From assembly GCA_902806575.1 (NCBI GenBank), contig CADCXD010000010.1, forward strand, positions 2,108,001 through 2,172,000: a stretch of 64,000 bases of DNA, read 5' to 3'. Shown piece after piece: positions 48,533-62,448 of the stretch. Below the pieces are notes generated by a model. That model saw only the letters and a list, made by a program, of their open reading frames with translations. It searched no databases and was not told the DNA's origin. Numbering within the stretch: position 1 is the first letter of the stretch; each line of letters starts with the position of its first letter. The DNA comes from Jackrogersella multiformis (taxonomy: Eukaryota > Ascomycota > Sordariomycetes > Xylariales > Hypoxylaceae). Both the position numbers and the translations under genes were made by a program.

Positions 48533-50181
48533 ATTAGAAAGAAAGGGGTTACTGTTAAAAGGTGTCAAGCATATGCCATGTTTCGGTCAACATATATAGA
48601 AAGTGATAAGAAATAAGAACTGGCTCTAAGTTAATACGATATTCTAAAAGCCTAAAGCTACATAAATCATTAAATCTACCTAGGTAGTTAATCCTATTAA
48701 ACGGGACATGAATGCATTTACCTTTATTTAAGTTGTATAACCTACCTAGTACTTTAAGGTAGGTACTTAAGCAGCTACCTATATACCCTAGGTAGGTAAG
48801 TAATCATACATGTATATATCAAATGTATTCTCCGATATGTTCAACCCTAACGGTTGCATAAGTCTTTTCTAATAGGCATTTCAGGAGAGAAGAGAGGCAA
48901 GGGCAAAAGGATGTTATAACTTCCGTAATTCTCTTTTATCATTAAAAGTAAAGTGTTAAGAAAACAGAAAGCCAAGGGGTTAACCACTTCATGTTGATCA
49001 TTTAATCTAATCTGATCTCCCTTATATTTTTAGAATTTAACAACAGCCATATGAAAAAAATAAACGCGAATATCGCAGCTTAATTTTAAACTTTCAATAT
49101 TTACATCTCATGTTAAAAACGAAAAATACAAAGAACACGCATGTAATAACAGGTCCGTCGGGGTTAAGATTTATGGATAGTACTTATGTATCCATGGATA
49201 TCGGAAGAAATTAAAGTTAGGAAACAGTATTCCACACATCGGTAATAAACTGGAAATGACCCGAGTACCTAGGTGGGTAAATTAACTATTAAGTATAGAT
49301 ACAAGCTAAGCTATGATGAGAACCGACATGAAAACATGGAAGTAAGTATGAACATATCCAAATTATAAGTTAAAACTTGCATTTAAAACTTGCATATAAG
49401 AATCGAACAGCACCTGGACACTCTTATGGATGCTGCTGATAGGTACTAACCAGCGTAGCAGCTCTCGGCAACATGCAACCACCCAGCCTGGCCCCTGTCA
49501 AATTTCCCCACCTGACTAAAGCAGACGTAGATTTCGACGGCATGCAATGGACTGCTAAGGCATGCGAAGGAGCGGCCCCAAAGACCCACAGCTTTCCATT
49601 TGAATGAGATCCATCTGAATACACTACTTAGGTACCCATCAACCCTGTAACTTAAACCAAGGTACCGTGTACAATTTAATACGATGGCAATACATAGGTA
49701 CCTACGTACCAAGATCCACCATACATCCACCATGTAATTCTTATTATAAGCCACTTAATATTCATATATACATGATAAGTATGCATGGGTAGGTAAATAT
49801 TAAGTACCTTCATATTTTACCTAGGTAGGTACTTAGGGTACCTACCTAAGGTAGGCAGCTAATAATAAGAAGAATCAATTAACAATAACTAAATTTATTT
49901 TCTTTTCTTTCTTTTAATTTATGCAGCACATGCTTGCCATGCGCTATCGTAACCCTTCCCCCCGGTCTCATATTCACTTACACCCCTCTGAAATCTCACA
50001 ATTTGCACCAAATAAGTAATGATGCACAACTGCAGCTCCAATCGCAACTTAGTCTACCAAAACTACGGTTCCCCAGCAGCCCAGCTACAGCTACAGTTAC
50101 CTACCGAGGTTATCTATGATGTAGGCAACCTGGACACCATCAACCTCCAGGGCTGCTCCTAGGGCTACGAGGTAGCCTATT

Positions 50182-50223
50182 TGCCTACCTAGCAGCTTAG
50201 GTACCTAGGCAGCTAGGTAGGCA
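50182..50223. repeat. Inverted repeat with 12-bp perfect arms
   Basis: TGCCTACCTAGC at 50182-50193 and GCTAGGTAGGCA at 50212-50223, inside a cluster of CCTAGG palindromes (50180-50290). It is an elaborated form of the dispersed TACCTAGGTA motif. Confidence 0.75.
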
Positions 50224-50914
50224 TCATCTTACCTAGATGCCTAGGCTGCTAGGTAGTTTTCATCATGTACCTGGGTAGTTTACCTAGGAGGTAGTGTAGT
50301 TCCCGGCGGCGCGCATACATCCATCGCTGCTGCGTGGACAATCCTTTTTCGATTGCAGATTGTCACCGAGAGATCGTCATGAAAAGGTCGGGTTCTTAAG
50401 CGTACCGAATCATACCCTTCATACCCTTCCTCCCCAATCAGAAAGAACTCCTTTGCGGAAACAACCCTGGTCGACCTACCGCCCATCTCATCTTCGATCT
50501 GAGCTGCCAAAGGGTTGGCAGAGATGCTAGTCGATGGGGGGGGCCTATCGCCACCCAAGGGGCCCTGTAAACCCTCACCGTCTAACAGCCTTGGATTGCC
50601 AAAAAGTGGTGCCACCTTATTTCGCTGTGAGGATAATGGCGTGACCTGACAGGTTTCGGGACTCGTCATTCTTATACAAACCAGGTGCTATATCAGTGCT
50701 ATACCTATACTGTACTGGTACCCAAGTTTTGGGCCGTCGGGAGCGATCCGTTCGCCTTCAGATTCGCCCACAAGCCCCATGCAACTGGGGCTACCGTACG
50801 TTTGAGAAACAATAGATCGTCATCTCACTATTCCCAGGCGATCATAGCCGACCGGTGTCATTGCAGTCGCGAACCTTGCTCGCATCGAGCCAAGGTCGTC
50901 TTGTCCCTCCCTTT

Positions 50915-50962
50915 CTCTCTCTCCGTCTCCGTCTCCGTCTCTGCCTCTGTCTCCATCTCCAA
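50915..50962 (+). repeat. (TCTCCG/TCTCTG)n pyrimidine-rich repeat
   Basis: Imperfect CTCCGT/CTCTGT hexamers about 1.9 kb before the GATA-factor ATG. It may lie in its promoter or untranslated leader. Confidence 0.7.
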
Positions 50963-52891
50963 CCTACCTTTTGGTTTTCCTTCTCGCGCTGCCCGAGAGC
51001 TGCCAGCTGCCAGCTGCCAGATTGCAGCCACGTTTATTCTGCGGGCACCACAGCTTCGCAGCCAACTCTATCGTGGTCTGCTAGGCTGCTAGGTTCGCCT
51101 ACGATACGATACGATACCAAAGATCCGAAGTCTCGGGCATCGTCTTCCTTCGAAAGAAGGTGTGGAGAGGGCGGTACCGGTACTAGGTACCCAGGCAGCC
51201 CAGAGCAGCCCAGAATTATGAGCAATCTTTCTTCTCTTCGAAACTAAACCCCCCCCCCTCAAGGATTGTGACAGAACCGATGGCGGCTGTACCAACTGAC
51301 TGGCTGCAAGCCCTGACTTGTGAGATTCCAACCCTTGTCATGACTATTTCGTGCCCCGTTTCCCCCACTTCGAACAACCTAGGCAGCCCAGGTCTAAGTC
51401 TCCGTACTGTGGTTGCTGTACATATAATAGTAAATTGGTAGACAGGGGTTCCCTAAGTCGTGTATCTACCTGAGTCCTAACCTAGGTAGGCATATATGTA
51501 CCTTAGCTAATGTACCTACCTAGGTAGGTATGTGTGTACATCCATACATACGTCCATACATACATCCATACCATAGTACACCACAACCTGGTGTTCCTTA
51601 TTACGCATATTTTGCCCATCTACTTATGGTACATCATACCTGGTACAGTGGTAACATACATCTCGCTCCAATCTGCTGTGCTTATTTCTCTAAACTCTCT
51701 TAATACCTACAACACATCACCCGCATTTTCGTCATTTACTTTCGAACTTTTCTTTTTCTTTCCCTTTTCCCTTCTTCCCATTCGATCGTCACGAGGATCG
51801 AAGTGATCTCGAGGGTATTAATAATCGGAAACCTTGGTTCATATCGTACCTAACGTACCTATCCTATTAGACGTCATCGCCGTCCTACTAAATACTCTAC
51901 CTAACTACCTCTCTACGAAATACTACTCTCCACAGATAGTGTGTCTTGGGTGTGCTGTCGTCACGAATACCACTTCATATATTTCGACATACCTATTAAT
52001 AGGAGAATCCTACTGAATACATCTCTCAACTGATGTCGACGCCATAACAGCTTCAGACGGCCTATACTAGCGAGGCATCCACAGCGACTCACGTATCCAG
52101 TGGCCGAAATCAAAATCTTATAGAACCATCGGGCCACATCTCGAATCCACTTACAGTTCCGTAGTGGCTACGTTAGAAGGTGAGAGTTCAGGAATGTCTT
52201 AAGAGGGAAAGCGGTGCTGCAACTATTCGTGGTAATTCGATTGTCTTGTACAGCCGTGCCTATCCTTCGCATCATTTAGGAGGAAAGACATAGTGTCATG
52301 TACCGTTGCTCTAATGATACCCTTCCCGTCCCGCCGCATGCGTGCTTGATCTAGAGTGTTCTAACCAAACCGGGTTCAGAAAACAGTTTCGACATCTTGA
52401 CGCTACTACTGCGTATACAGGCCGTTTGATAGGGTGTTGGTTTGGAATACTCGTCAACTTATGGTCGCCTTAGCTAGGTGGCTCGCGTGACGGACATTAC
52501 CCGACTCGATTTCTTCTCATCTTTGAGGCCTCTCTGCACGACGCGCAAAACATCAGTTCGCTACGAAGCTTGTCTCCACCAGCGACGATCCACCTCGCAG
52601 TCACGAGCACCCCGAATAAATCAGATGTATGCGTTGTTATAGTTGAACGGTTGGAGATTTTGGCAACGCCGTTGGTAGTAGTCCCGCTATGGAAGCGGGT
52701 GAATCTGGCACTAGGCAAAGGTCCGTTCTTTTTTAGAGCTACTACTCGATTTAGTGCGCTCGGCACCATCTCATCGAACTTAAGTTGATCAGTATCCTTC
52801 TCTTAGTGGTTTTACCTCCGCTAGCAGACTTGATACCTATAGCCAGCGTCTTCCAGAATTACCAGAGCGGCATAATCGCGAGGCGCCGACG

Positions 52892-54174
52892 ATGGCAGCC
52901 ACAGCTTTAATGAACCCAGCTTCGGCATATCATCATAAACCGTCATTCCCGCTTTCCTACCACCAGCCGCCTCCGCCATCGATGCCTGGCATGATTACTC
53001 CCGGGGAGAGCAGGAGGACACCTAATGAGGCGGAACCCATCCAACGGCAGTCCCTTCCCTCCATATCAGAAGTCTTCTCGGGGGCCAAGCCTAGTCATTA
53101 CTCACCGACTACTCCTACGACCTTGGCTGGTTCTCATAGTCTCCCGCCTCCGCTAAGGTCCGAGCCACCGCCGGAACCACGATCAGCGCCGCCTTCACAC
53201 GAAGACAAGTTCTTCCGTTATTCTCAAAGGTCAGATGTCGGGCCACCGCCCGGCCCTCCAGGCCCTCCGAACTCGACATACGCGTTCCAAGATCAGCGTG
53301 ATCCCACCAAGCCGCCCGAGCCAGTATCCAATGCTGGGCATACGAACCCGCCTCCTCCACCTCAGATCCCGTACCCAGCAGGTCAATACCCATTACCTCC
53401 GGCACCAATTTCACCACATCATCTAGGTCCTTCCCTCCCGCCCTACGACCAATCGCGACCGCCCCTCCATAGCGATGAGGAGTATGGGATGCAGCGAAAT
53501 CGATACGATTCTACCACTCTGAACCGACATTTCGAATCGTGGGGCTACCAGGATTGTCTAAATAAGGTCTGTTACTCGTCTCAATTTCCTACTTGTACTA
53601 AAACTGACGAATACAGCAGTTGGTGTGGACGTCAAGAACTGTCTGCAACTTCGCTGAGGCCTACAGCAAAATTGCATCTGAGCAGCACGGTGGGCAACCT
53701 ATTCCAGAACGATTACCCAGCGATCAAGAAGTATCGAGCATGCTTGGGAATGTAGAATTCATGAAGCGTTCCCTGGAGAATCTGCGGGAATTGGTGCAGC
53801 ACAGCTTAGCAACCGAAAAGGCCAGAGAAGGTCGGGGGAAAGGGCCATACGAGGGAGATGATGATATGAGCATGTACGGCGATGGCATGAAACAACCGTA
53901 TGGCCTCAGCGAAGTCAAGAAGCGGCGAGGCGTAAGTTATTTTATTCCTGTACCTATGCTTGCCGTTCTGGGCTAACTAACATGTTCATAGCGCGCAGCA
54001 CCTCCCGGCCGGTGCCATAGCTGCAACAGGATCGACACCCCGGAATGGCGACGAGGACCAGATGGTGCGAGGACGTTGTGTAATGCGTGTGGGCTTCACT
54101 ATGCCAAACTCGAAAGGAAACGCCAAATGGAACAACGCTCCATTCGACCGAAGACCGTGGAGGAGCGAGTATGA
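52892..54174 (+). CDS. nsdD: NsdD-type GATA zinc-finger transcription factor
   Basis: Nuclear regulator; the family (NsdD in Aspergillus, SUB-1 in Neurospora) controls sexual development and represses conidiation. Exons 52892-53566, 53617-53931 and 53992-54174 give 390 residues; the introns are 50 and 60 bp. The N-terminal half is Pro/Ser-rich and includes QSLPSISEVFSGAKP, a block typical of NsdD. The middle has SRTVCNFAEAYSKIASEQHG and PIPERLPSDQEV, again family-specific. The single GATA finger near the C-terminus is C-x2-C-x18-C-x2-C (Cys at about 338, 341, 360, 363), with TPEWRRGPDGARTLCNACGL, the fungal 18-residue-loop type, followed by the basic tail KLERKRQ. At intron 1 either of two adjacent CAG acceptors is possible, differing by one Gln. 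A long gene-free region upstream suggests complex regulation. Identification is strong. Confidence 0.93.
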
Positions 54175-56522
54175 GCCGGGTGTCCTATGAATTTTCACAC
54201 CAACACGGGACATTATAAAAACAAACCGGACTTGTAAAAGCAAGCGAAAGGCGGCATATGATCTCTATTCCAAAATATCACCCAATCGCTCAAGATTTCA
54301 TCAACATTGACCTTCTCGATCTTCCGACATTCACCATACTAAAGTCGGCGAATCTTATCCTATAACTCATTCCAGAATATATAACGCGTGTTAATTATTA
54401 TACCCGACTTTGGAACTATGCTTTTTTTGTTTATCACCAACCTTTGTTCTTGACATACTGTCAGCTTTCGTTGTATATACCCTCATCTGGGCGAAAGGAC
54501 TGGGGAGGTTACGTCAGGGCATCATTCGGCGTCTGGCTTGTTTCGCAATTTTTGATTTCATGTGTGCCATTTGATGTTCTGGGTCGGTTCATGAAATCCA
54601 GGTGAAGGGGACTGGCTTAAGTGGGGTTACATATGGGAGTTACATTTTTATCTTTATTTGGCATCTAAATAGCGGAAGAAGTACGATGAGCCGAGGGACG
54701 TACGGGTCAGCCCCTTAAAAAAGATCAACAACAAAACTCGGACGCACTCCTGCGGTGATAGAGGGATGGATGAAACGATTCCTCATTATGTTTGGGAGAG
54801 CACGACGCAAGTCCTTTTCCTTTTTTCGAGTCAGGTGAATGAGCTCCGACTTATTGACCTTTTGTTGCCGTGCCACGGAGGGTGTGGCGAGATGACTACA
54901 GTACTTGTACGGGTTCAGTTCGTTGGTAGCGTTCCTTAACGGGCATCTGCCATGATTTTTCGATAATAAATATAGGGAGGTTGATATAACTTTGTATATC
55001 GCATTATTCCGTGACGTCTGTTGATACGTGTAAGAAAAATCCCACGCCTAGGATCTAGCCTAGCTTGGCAGACTAATCACTCCCAATCTAAGCTCATAGA
55101 GAGATCGATTTTATTACAGATCTGCATCTACATCTGCATCTACATCTACAGCAACCATTTTTCCCCTTCAAGTAAGTGATACACGAGGTTTTACAGGATT
55201 GAAGAAAACCCAACGTAGGATGATCATTATGGCGGGTATCGGGATAGAAAATTAAGATACGGTCTCACGGCCACCTTCCACAATCTTCCCTTTTCTCCTA
55301 ACGCTGCTCTCCAATCTCCCGCTATCCGTGGCACACGACGCGGGGGGGAGTGTATCACGACCTACATTATGCTACATAAAAACCCACCGTAGATAATTAA
55401 CTCGCGAATGCCTACCGCCGTCTTGGAAGTTGGGTCTTCTCTCTACTTCCTACAATCTACAATGCCGGTGGTTGGTAGTTGGTCGTTGGTTGCATCTACC
55501 TGCATAGGTACGTATCTGCCCAGTGCGGTGGCACAGCGCATACGCGCGTGTTCGTTGCTAAGCGCCAGGGCACCCTGTTATGATGACTAGTGTAGGTACG
55601 GAAAGAGACGAAGAAAGCGTTGATCTGAGGGTCTTTTGTATGTATTATGTACGTATTATGTATACCTCCTATCTGGATGAGGCGCGATGGTAGGGTGCAG
55701 CAGCAAGCACACACGCACCCATGCGGCGGGAGGCGGGCCTCTCTCCACAGATGCCGCCGTGCGATGTGACCTGTCAGATTGATGACATGCGCCTCGAACT
55801 GCTTAGCCGATGTCGCTGCATACATAATACATCTACGCAATATCCGTGGGGCTTGGCTAGATGAACACAGATGCGGCCATACCAGCCTCTACATACACTA
55901 GGTACATAGGTACACTAGGTTTAGTCGAAGACGCCTCGGCTCAACAGCTTTTTCATTACTACATATGTAGGTTCAGTCTGGTCTGGTCTGAGACCTCGGG
56001 GTCCTTTTGATTATTGCGTCAGCGTTCTGTGGCTGGAATGTCTATTACCGGTGTGAGATCAATAATTAAACTTACTCTTATTCTGTAAAAAGGCCCATAC
56101 GCCAAGGCTGCTCGCCACATAACTAGTGTATAATGGGCATTTATCACATCACCACCAAGGACCATAGTGATAAGAAGAATTGAGGAAGAAATTAATTTTT
56201 TTGCGCTGAGGTTTTTCTAATGATCACCGACCTACAGCGCCGCGAGCCTACCTACAGGATCGGGACGAAAACGCGGAGGACCCCATTCGTTCATCGAGCG
56301 GTATCACCTGTGATCCCGCAGCTGGCGCCACGGCAGGACTGAGGGAGGAGGAGCAGGAGCGCGTGGGATAGGAGGCATTGGCGAGGAATATTCTCGACTC
56401 GCAGCTTGGCCCAGATGGTGACTTCCTTCCTGCGCCAGATATCTGACCCGCGCTGTGGAGCATGAGGCTCAATATATATAATACCGCTGGGCGGAGCTTG
56501 GCCCCTTCCCCTACATACTTAC

Positions 56523-56560
56523 TTGCATGCATGCATACATACATACATACATACATACCC
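56523..56560 (+). repeat. (GCAT)n/(ACAT)n microsatellite
   Basis: Three GCAT units run into about six ACAT units. Non-coding. Confidence 0.85.
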
Positions 56561-57410
56561 ATATGCATACGTGCCTAGGCGCACGGCTACGAAGGTGGTG
56601 GTGGAGGGCTGTCGTCCCTTCCCTGGCCCGGGGGGCAACGCCAGAGATGTAGGCGTGGGTGATTGCATTTCTTGCCGCTCAATCCTTGACGTGCGTGGAT
56701 GCGGGAGGACGAATGGGGGATTCCAGGCACGAGGGGCTGTGTGGGAGGGTAATTAAAAATCTGGACGGATATCTGAGGGAAAGGTAGGTAGGCAGGTAGA
56801 CGGACGTGATAGATCAGATCAGATCATCGTCGCCGTCCCCTATCTACCCATCTATCTATCTGTCTGTCTATCTATCTAGTCGGCGTTTCACAGTGTCATA
56901 CGGGTACACTAGAGAGGGGCTGCAGGAAATCAAGTTCGCGGCGATGCAGCCAGGCGGGATCTGCATCATTATTATAGGTTAGATCTTTGTCTGTCAAACA
57001 TTCCGATAGGAGGACAGGTTCACCCTTTAGAAGGGAGAAGGGTTTTTGAGTTTTTTTTGTTAACCCTCATACAAAAAGACTACCTTAGGTATGTACCTAC
57101 ATAGGCTCCTCCCCGTCGCCGTCATGCGCCGCTCTGGAAGTCCGTTGCAGGACGGGACGGATACGGACCAAAGAGCCTATTCTATAGGCTTGGAATGAAA
57201 ACCTGGCCGGCCGGCCGGCGGCAACTCGCATGTGCCACCGTCAGCTCAACACCAATATTTTATCCCTCTCCCCGGCCCCCCCTGTGTGTTAAGCCGCACT
57301 TTATGTCACCCATCTAGAAATAGCATCTGATGCAACATCGGGTTTGGGAGGGGAGGTAGCTAGCTCGCCTTAGTGCCAAGGACGCACAGGGGCACCAGCG
57401 CGGATTTTCT

Positions 57411-57452
57411 TGTACCTGTGCCTGTGCCTGTGCCTGTGCCTGTACCTGTGCT
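57411..57452 (+). repeat. (TGCCTG)n hexamer repeat
   Basis: About seven units, flanked by TACCTG variants. An open frame crosses it but looks like chance. Confidence 0.8.
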
Positions 57453-60400
57453 ACTACATTACCGTAGGAGTCATTCAGTCATATCTCACGATGGATCGGT
57501 CATGAGAGCTGCAGCTAGTTATGCGATCTCTGTTTATTTCCTCTTTTTTTTTGTCTCTCCTTTTCTGTTTTCTACCGTCAGGTTATACAAACGCGGGATT
57601 TTCGAATGATGCTCTTTAGCCGGGTCCCCTTATTCATGACATATTCTTCGAGTGGGTTGGTCTGGTGATGATGAATGAATCAGCGTTACGCGGCTCTGCA
57701 TTACAGTTGTTTATAGTTGAAATAGACTTCGCCGAAGCTGTTTGTCACACGTGGTTATTCATCTATTCGTGCCTTCTTAACCTTATGTACAACTTAACCT
57801 TATGTGCATAGGTATTAACCGTGGAAACTGTAACTGTATTTTAATAGGTTATTTCGGCGACTGATCGCCTACATTGTACCTACCTAAGGTGTAGTTTCCA
57901 TACCCTGAAGCCCCCCCACAGGATAGAGTTAAGGTTTTGATGGGACTCCGTCCGGCTCGGAACTCAACTCTATTATTATAGTTGGTTCCTCCGCGGCCAC
58001 CGGATTAGGTATTTAGAGATTCGTCTAATGGATATGTACATATAGTTAAATAAACTAAGGTAAAGCCTTTTAATAGATGCCAACGCCTATTTTAAGATTA
58101 GGTTTCGTAGTTGATTGCCCTACCATGCCCGAATTTTAATACTTGATTATTGCTGCTTTATACTATATTACGTTATAACATACCTACTTAAGTAAGTATA
58201 TAATAACTAGGGTAATAGTAACATATTATCTTAACTAAGTACCGGTAGGTACTCCAGTATAGGTCGCCGAGAACTACGACGCGAGGGACTTTTATCACGA
58301 TGTCTCTCTTCTTAGCTCTTTTAGCTATTAATTCGGTACCTTATCTATGAAGCGTGGCCGATAACTACGGTACGGTGACCGCGTGGTGTCTCTCCTAGAA
58401 ACACTGCTAGAAACATCATAAACCTCCAAAAAACTTAAGACATGTGTAAATTACGCTGTCTCTCGTAAGCCCCCCTTTCCCGCATATCTTACTCGTACAG
58501 ATCTAAGACAGTAATTCGATCCTTTGATTCACCTTCACTTCAATTGGCGACGATCTCTATCCCGTGCTGAACGTGATACGAATTACATGGCCTTGATTTG
58601 GTTCCTACTGACTAGGGTTGCCGTTGAATCTTATCTAGATATCGTTCATTCAGGCTAGACTATTACCGCTTTGCATTTCTTGCCTATTACGTTCCATTAC
58701 ATATACCCAATCGAGTAAGTAGCCTCTTGTCTAGGTGGTTACCCAGATAAGCTAAGCGTTGAGGAGCCCTAGGTTAAGGCTTCCACATATCCGAGAAATC
58801 AAGAAACCGAGGTTTACTAGTAAATGGAGAGTTTGCATATATAGATGTAATGGTGTATACCTAGGTATACCTACCTAATGTATACTGCTACCTACGTAAA
58901 CGGCTCGTCTCGAGCTGCCCTTATTTCCTTGATTCCTCATGCGAGATGGTCTTATGCTATCGCCCGAACTTTAGGCTTACCTACCTAGCCTACGTACAGT
59001 TTCTTGTCTAAGATCGCGAGTCACAAGACAAGGCTCAGGGCATTACACTATACGGGATAAATACCTAGGCTGGTGATAGCATCATGGATGGTCGGCGTTG
59101 TAGACTGGCTGTACCATGTAGGTCCACGGGTATTTGCCAAGCTTTGAGCTTAAAATAATACAGTTGCGTAAGCTGGAGATGGCTTAGTCAGAACTATAGC
59201 GATCTTGAATATTAGATACACGATGTACACAAATACATTCGTTAAAGATACGAAGCTTACGAAGGTTTACAGTACATCCTCATTGTACAAGTACTTTGCG
59301 GCAAGTGGTGTAGTAGGCTGGTTGTCATCTATTCTGCCAATCGAGATCCTTTTCAGATCCAAGATCGACTTCTATACCTCCCCACTCTGCATCTCGCATG
59401 TTCGGCGTGGTGTATCGGTACATCTCACCCCCCTTATTTTTTAGTCCATTTTCTTGGCCTTAGGTCTCTTGTAAACCAACACACACACATCCACACACAC
59501 GAACCCAAGATCCCGTTCCCACCTCTCCGTCTTATATGCATACATCATTCGCATACATCATTGCTGTATTCGGTTCTGGTGGCCTGATTTCGATCCTTCC
59601 CGCCAAGTCACCCACAAAATCTCCGTTTCGTGATCTCGCTAATCACGTTTTTGTGTTGTCCTTCGGCACGACCGATTTGTAACAAAATATTCTACTTGGT
59701 TATAGGTAGATATTAGTTATTCAATATGTTGCACGTGTACATGGATATATTTACTTATGTGTACTAGGTATGTACTACGTATGCTTACAGCAGTTCATGC
59801 CCAGACTTAATACAGGGTACCAATGTGTTGTACATACATGTAATATCGGCATGTATTTACCTATTATAGGTATCCATACCACTACTACCTACATGGTATC
59901 CCTTTAGTGTAGGTACACCGTTCTTTTCATCCTTCTACGTAGTATTGTTTTTTTCGTCGCAACTGGATGAGGTGTCGGAGTTTCCTCCGGTACGCTTATT
60001 AGAACCTTAAAGAGATCTAACCCAATGTCTAGCGATGATTTACGGTATGCTTATTTAGCTCCTTAGCACTGGTAGATTAGTTAAATTTCCAAGTCGGGAT
60101 CCTACGTAGTAGAGTACCCAGGCTGCCAGGTAGTGTACCTAGTGTAGGTAGGCAGTCTTTCCTATCTGCCAAGCAGTACCGGCTCACTTCCGTAGTCGCG
60201 GCTAGTTCCGCCGTAAAGATGTTACTCTGCTGTTTCCGCCTTCGTCTGAGCACATCTGGGCATATTAGGGCATATTAGGAGTTTTAGTTTCGATTCCTGT
60301 TAGCGCTATTAGTATATTTCCTTAATAGCTTGGTTTATTCCTGACTTGGCACGATCATCTCTGCTCGATACGCTACTGCGGGAAAGCCCCATCAAGCTGG

Positions 60401-62448
60401 GCCCCGATGCTTACGCTAGTGGGTTCTAGACTCTGGTCTGGATTGTCGATCTAGCACGTGTAGACGATAGCCTCTCCCGCGTATCAACCGGAATTTCTTA
60501 GGACAGCTCTTAGGCGTATTGAACTGCCAAGGTACCCTTGTGTTTCAACTAACTCTTCCATAACTCGTCATTTCATAATCTACTATGAATCCTACTTAGG
60601 CCTAATTTATTCAACTTCCCCGTTCCAGCGACAGCAAGCTAGCCATCCTTAAAGTCGGGTGATCGCGTTAGGCTAATATCTAACTCGACGTCGCTACATT
60701 AGCTACTCAATATTCATATCCCGATGGCGCTGAAGGAGGACCTTGCCAGCTAGTAAGGTTCCCTAGTGGTGATTGTCGACGACTCACATCCAGCCACTCT
60801 TGCGGGAGCATCTACGGCTGCTGCGCCAAATAAGATCATCGTCAACGAAACCCGACTGGGGAGTGAAGTATCCAATCGACCTTTGGTCTTGGTATTCGTT
60901 AATTGACTCTCGCTAATATGGATTCATATCCATGTAGGCTCACGAGCTCAGGAGATTTTGATGTCATGCCTCGCTAGCCCTAGGACACGAACCAATTTCC
61001 ATCGATAGCCGCGTTCTTTTTGATTTCTCTTACTAATGGGTCTAGATATGGTCCTTTTTCGATTCCCTTTTAATTACATCATCTGCTATAAGGCTAGGAT
61101 TGTCTATAAGGTCCCACACATGTATCAAACATGGACCGCTACGTCAACAGGCTATCTCGACGTAGCGTGGGTCCCCAACGAAAGTTTTGAGCTTTCCCAA
61201 TCTATGGCATTCTTGAAAGTCGGTGAGCTTCGCGATATGTTTGCTATTATGAGGGCTTTCCAAGATGACTAAAAACAACTATTACTTTAGGTAAAGCTTC
61301 GGTACTATAGGATCCTTCCTCCTTGTGATCTTCAGGACCCATTTAGACCGACCACGAATTTCTACGTGAATCTAACTAGAGTTGTATGAATGAGCCGTTC
61401 TATTCAGCTCCCCCTATTGCGTATTAGAGCGTCATTTAGTTGTCCTCTAAAATTCCGTGCCCTTACCCTAGCATCGAGCTGGAAAGATTAGCCGTGTGTA
61501 TGTGGAAGATGGGATCTGTTATCACCACAGCAGAATCTCACGGGGCCTGCATGACGCTAGCTACGGTGGTTGACCGACCAGTGTGCCCTGTCTTGATGAA
61601 ACCGGCACAAAGACACGGAACACGGCGATAACGGCCTATGCCGACCCCGTAACCGGTACTGGATTTAAAACATACACCCCACATATTGCCGTGTCGCCCG
61701 AGTTAGTATCATGGGCGCGGGGGAATCATCTCTAAGGTGTTCCCCGTTTGTCTCGCTCCGGTCAGCGGGACACGTAATGCTGCTCAAACCCTGCCAGATC
61801 CCGACCAAGATCCTTTCTGTCCTTTTCCGAAACACCTTGCTCACCCCAGACATGCTGTCTCTGATTCCGGGACCGAGACCTAACGGCCCACGAAGCGGGG
61901 GAACGAGATAGGTCAAGGAAAAGGTGGTTCGAGAATAGAAACATGTTTTTCTTTAATAATACGTATACTATTCCCTCTCCGCAATCTAGCCCGGCCGTAC
62001 TACCGGCTGTTGTCCTACGTGATCAGAAATAATTCCCAGTCAAGCTTTCAATGAGGAGCTATGCTACTGAAACGAAGCTAAGCTGTCATCTATGTTGCTG
62101 TCGCTATTTCACTACACCGGGCTCTAAATTCGGCCTATCCCGGCTGAATCCGCCTACATCCGTCCGTCCAATCGTTATAAATGAGAGATTTACAATGTGG
62201 AATAACTAAAAGACCAGTAATATGTGTAATTTACGCGCTGTGGCTTTTTGGCCAAGTGACTTGTTTGGCCGTCCCGGAGGTTTTCGATGGAAAGTCCGAT
62301 AGAAAGTAAGAGAAGAAATTTTAGGTGATACCAATACACATCAGCGAGGCTGCTCATGTAGCAACAAGAATCCTTTGATACCCCATCTCTTGATTTATCG
62401 AACAGCTTGACAATATACTCTGATGAACTCGGCTATTCGTGACTCATA

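Larger units (their letters stand above)
38060..52891. other. Gene-poor region, about 14.8 kb
   Basis: No open frame with a recognisable domain and no multi-exon gene could be supported. The longest frame (45363-45944, minus, 193 residues) has no family resemblance. What is visible is dispersed TACCTAGGTA-type motifs (38318, 38735, 48776, 49820, 51480-51530), simple repeats, a 22-bp palindrome (42064-42085), a long-armed inverted repeat (50182-50223) and an A15 run (47375-47389). The last 1-2 kb is a likely promoter and long leader for the GATA factor. Non-coding RNAs cannot be excluded. Confidence 0.6.
54175..62448. other. Gene-poor region, about 8.3 kb
   Basis: No gene is supported. The first few hundred bases are the GATA-factor 3' region. 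It has simple repeats at 55127-55152 (ATCTGC/ATCTAC), 56523-56560 (GCAT/ACAT) and 57411-57452 (TGCCTG), plus TACCTAGGTA-type motifs (58858-58880, 58978-58990, 59061). Open frames at 61036-61272 and 61440-61631 lack recognisable domains and may be relics. Confidence 0.55.

Noticed and set aside
50280..50669. 129-codon minus-strand frame upstream of the GATA factor
   Set aside because: No domain, and low-complexity ends; not enough to call a gene.
61036..61272. 78-codon frame (VPHMYQTWTATSTGYLDVAW)
   Set aside because: Not recognised, and no flanking exons could be joined. It might be a relic of a decayed gene, but there is no support.
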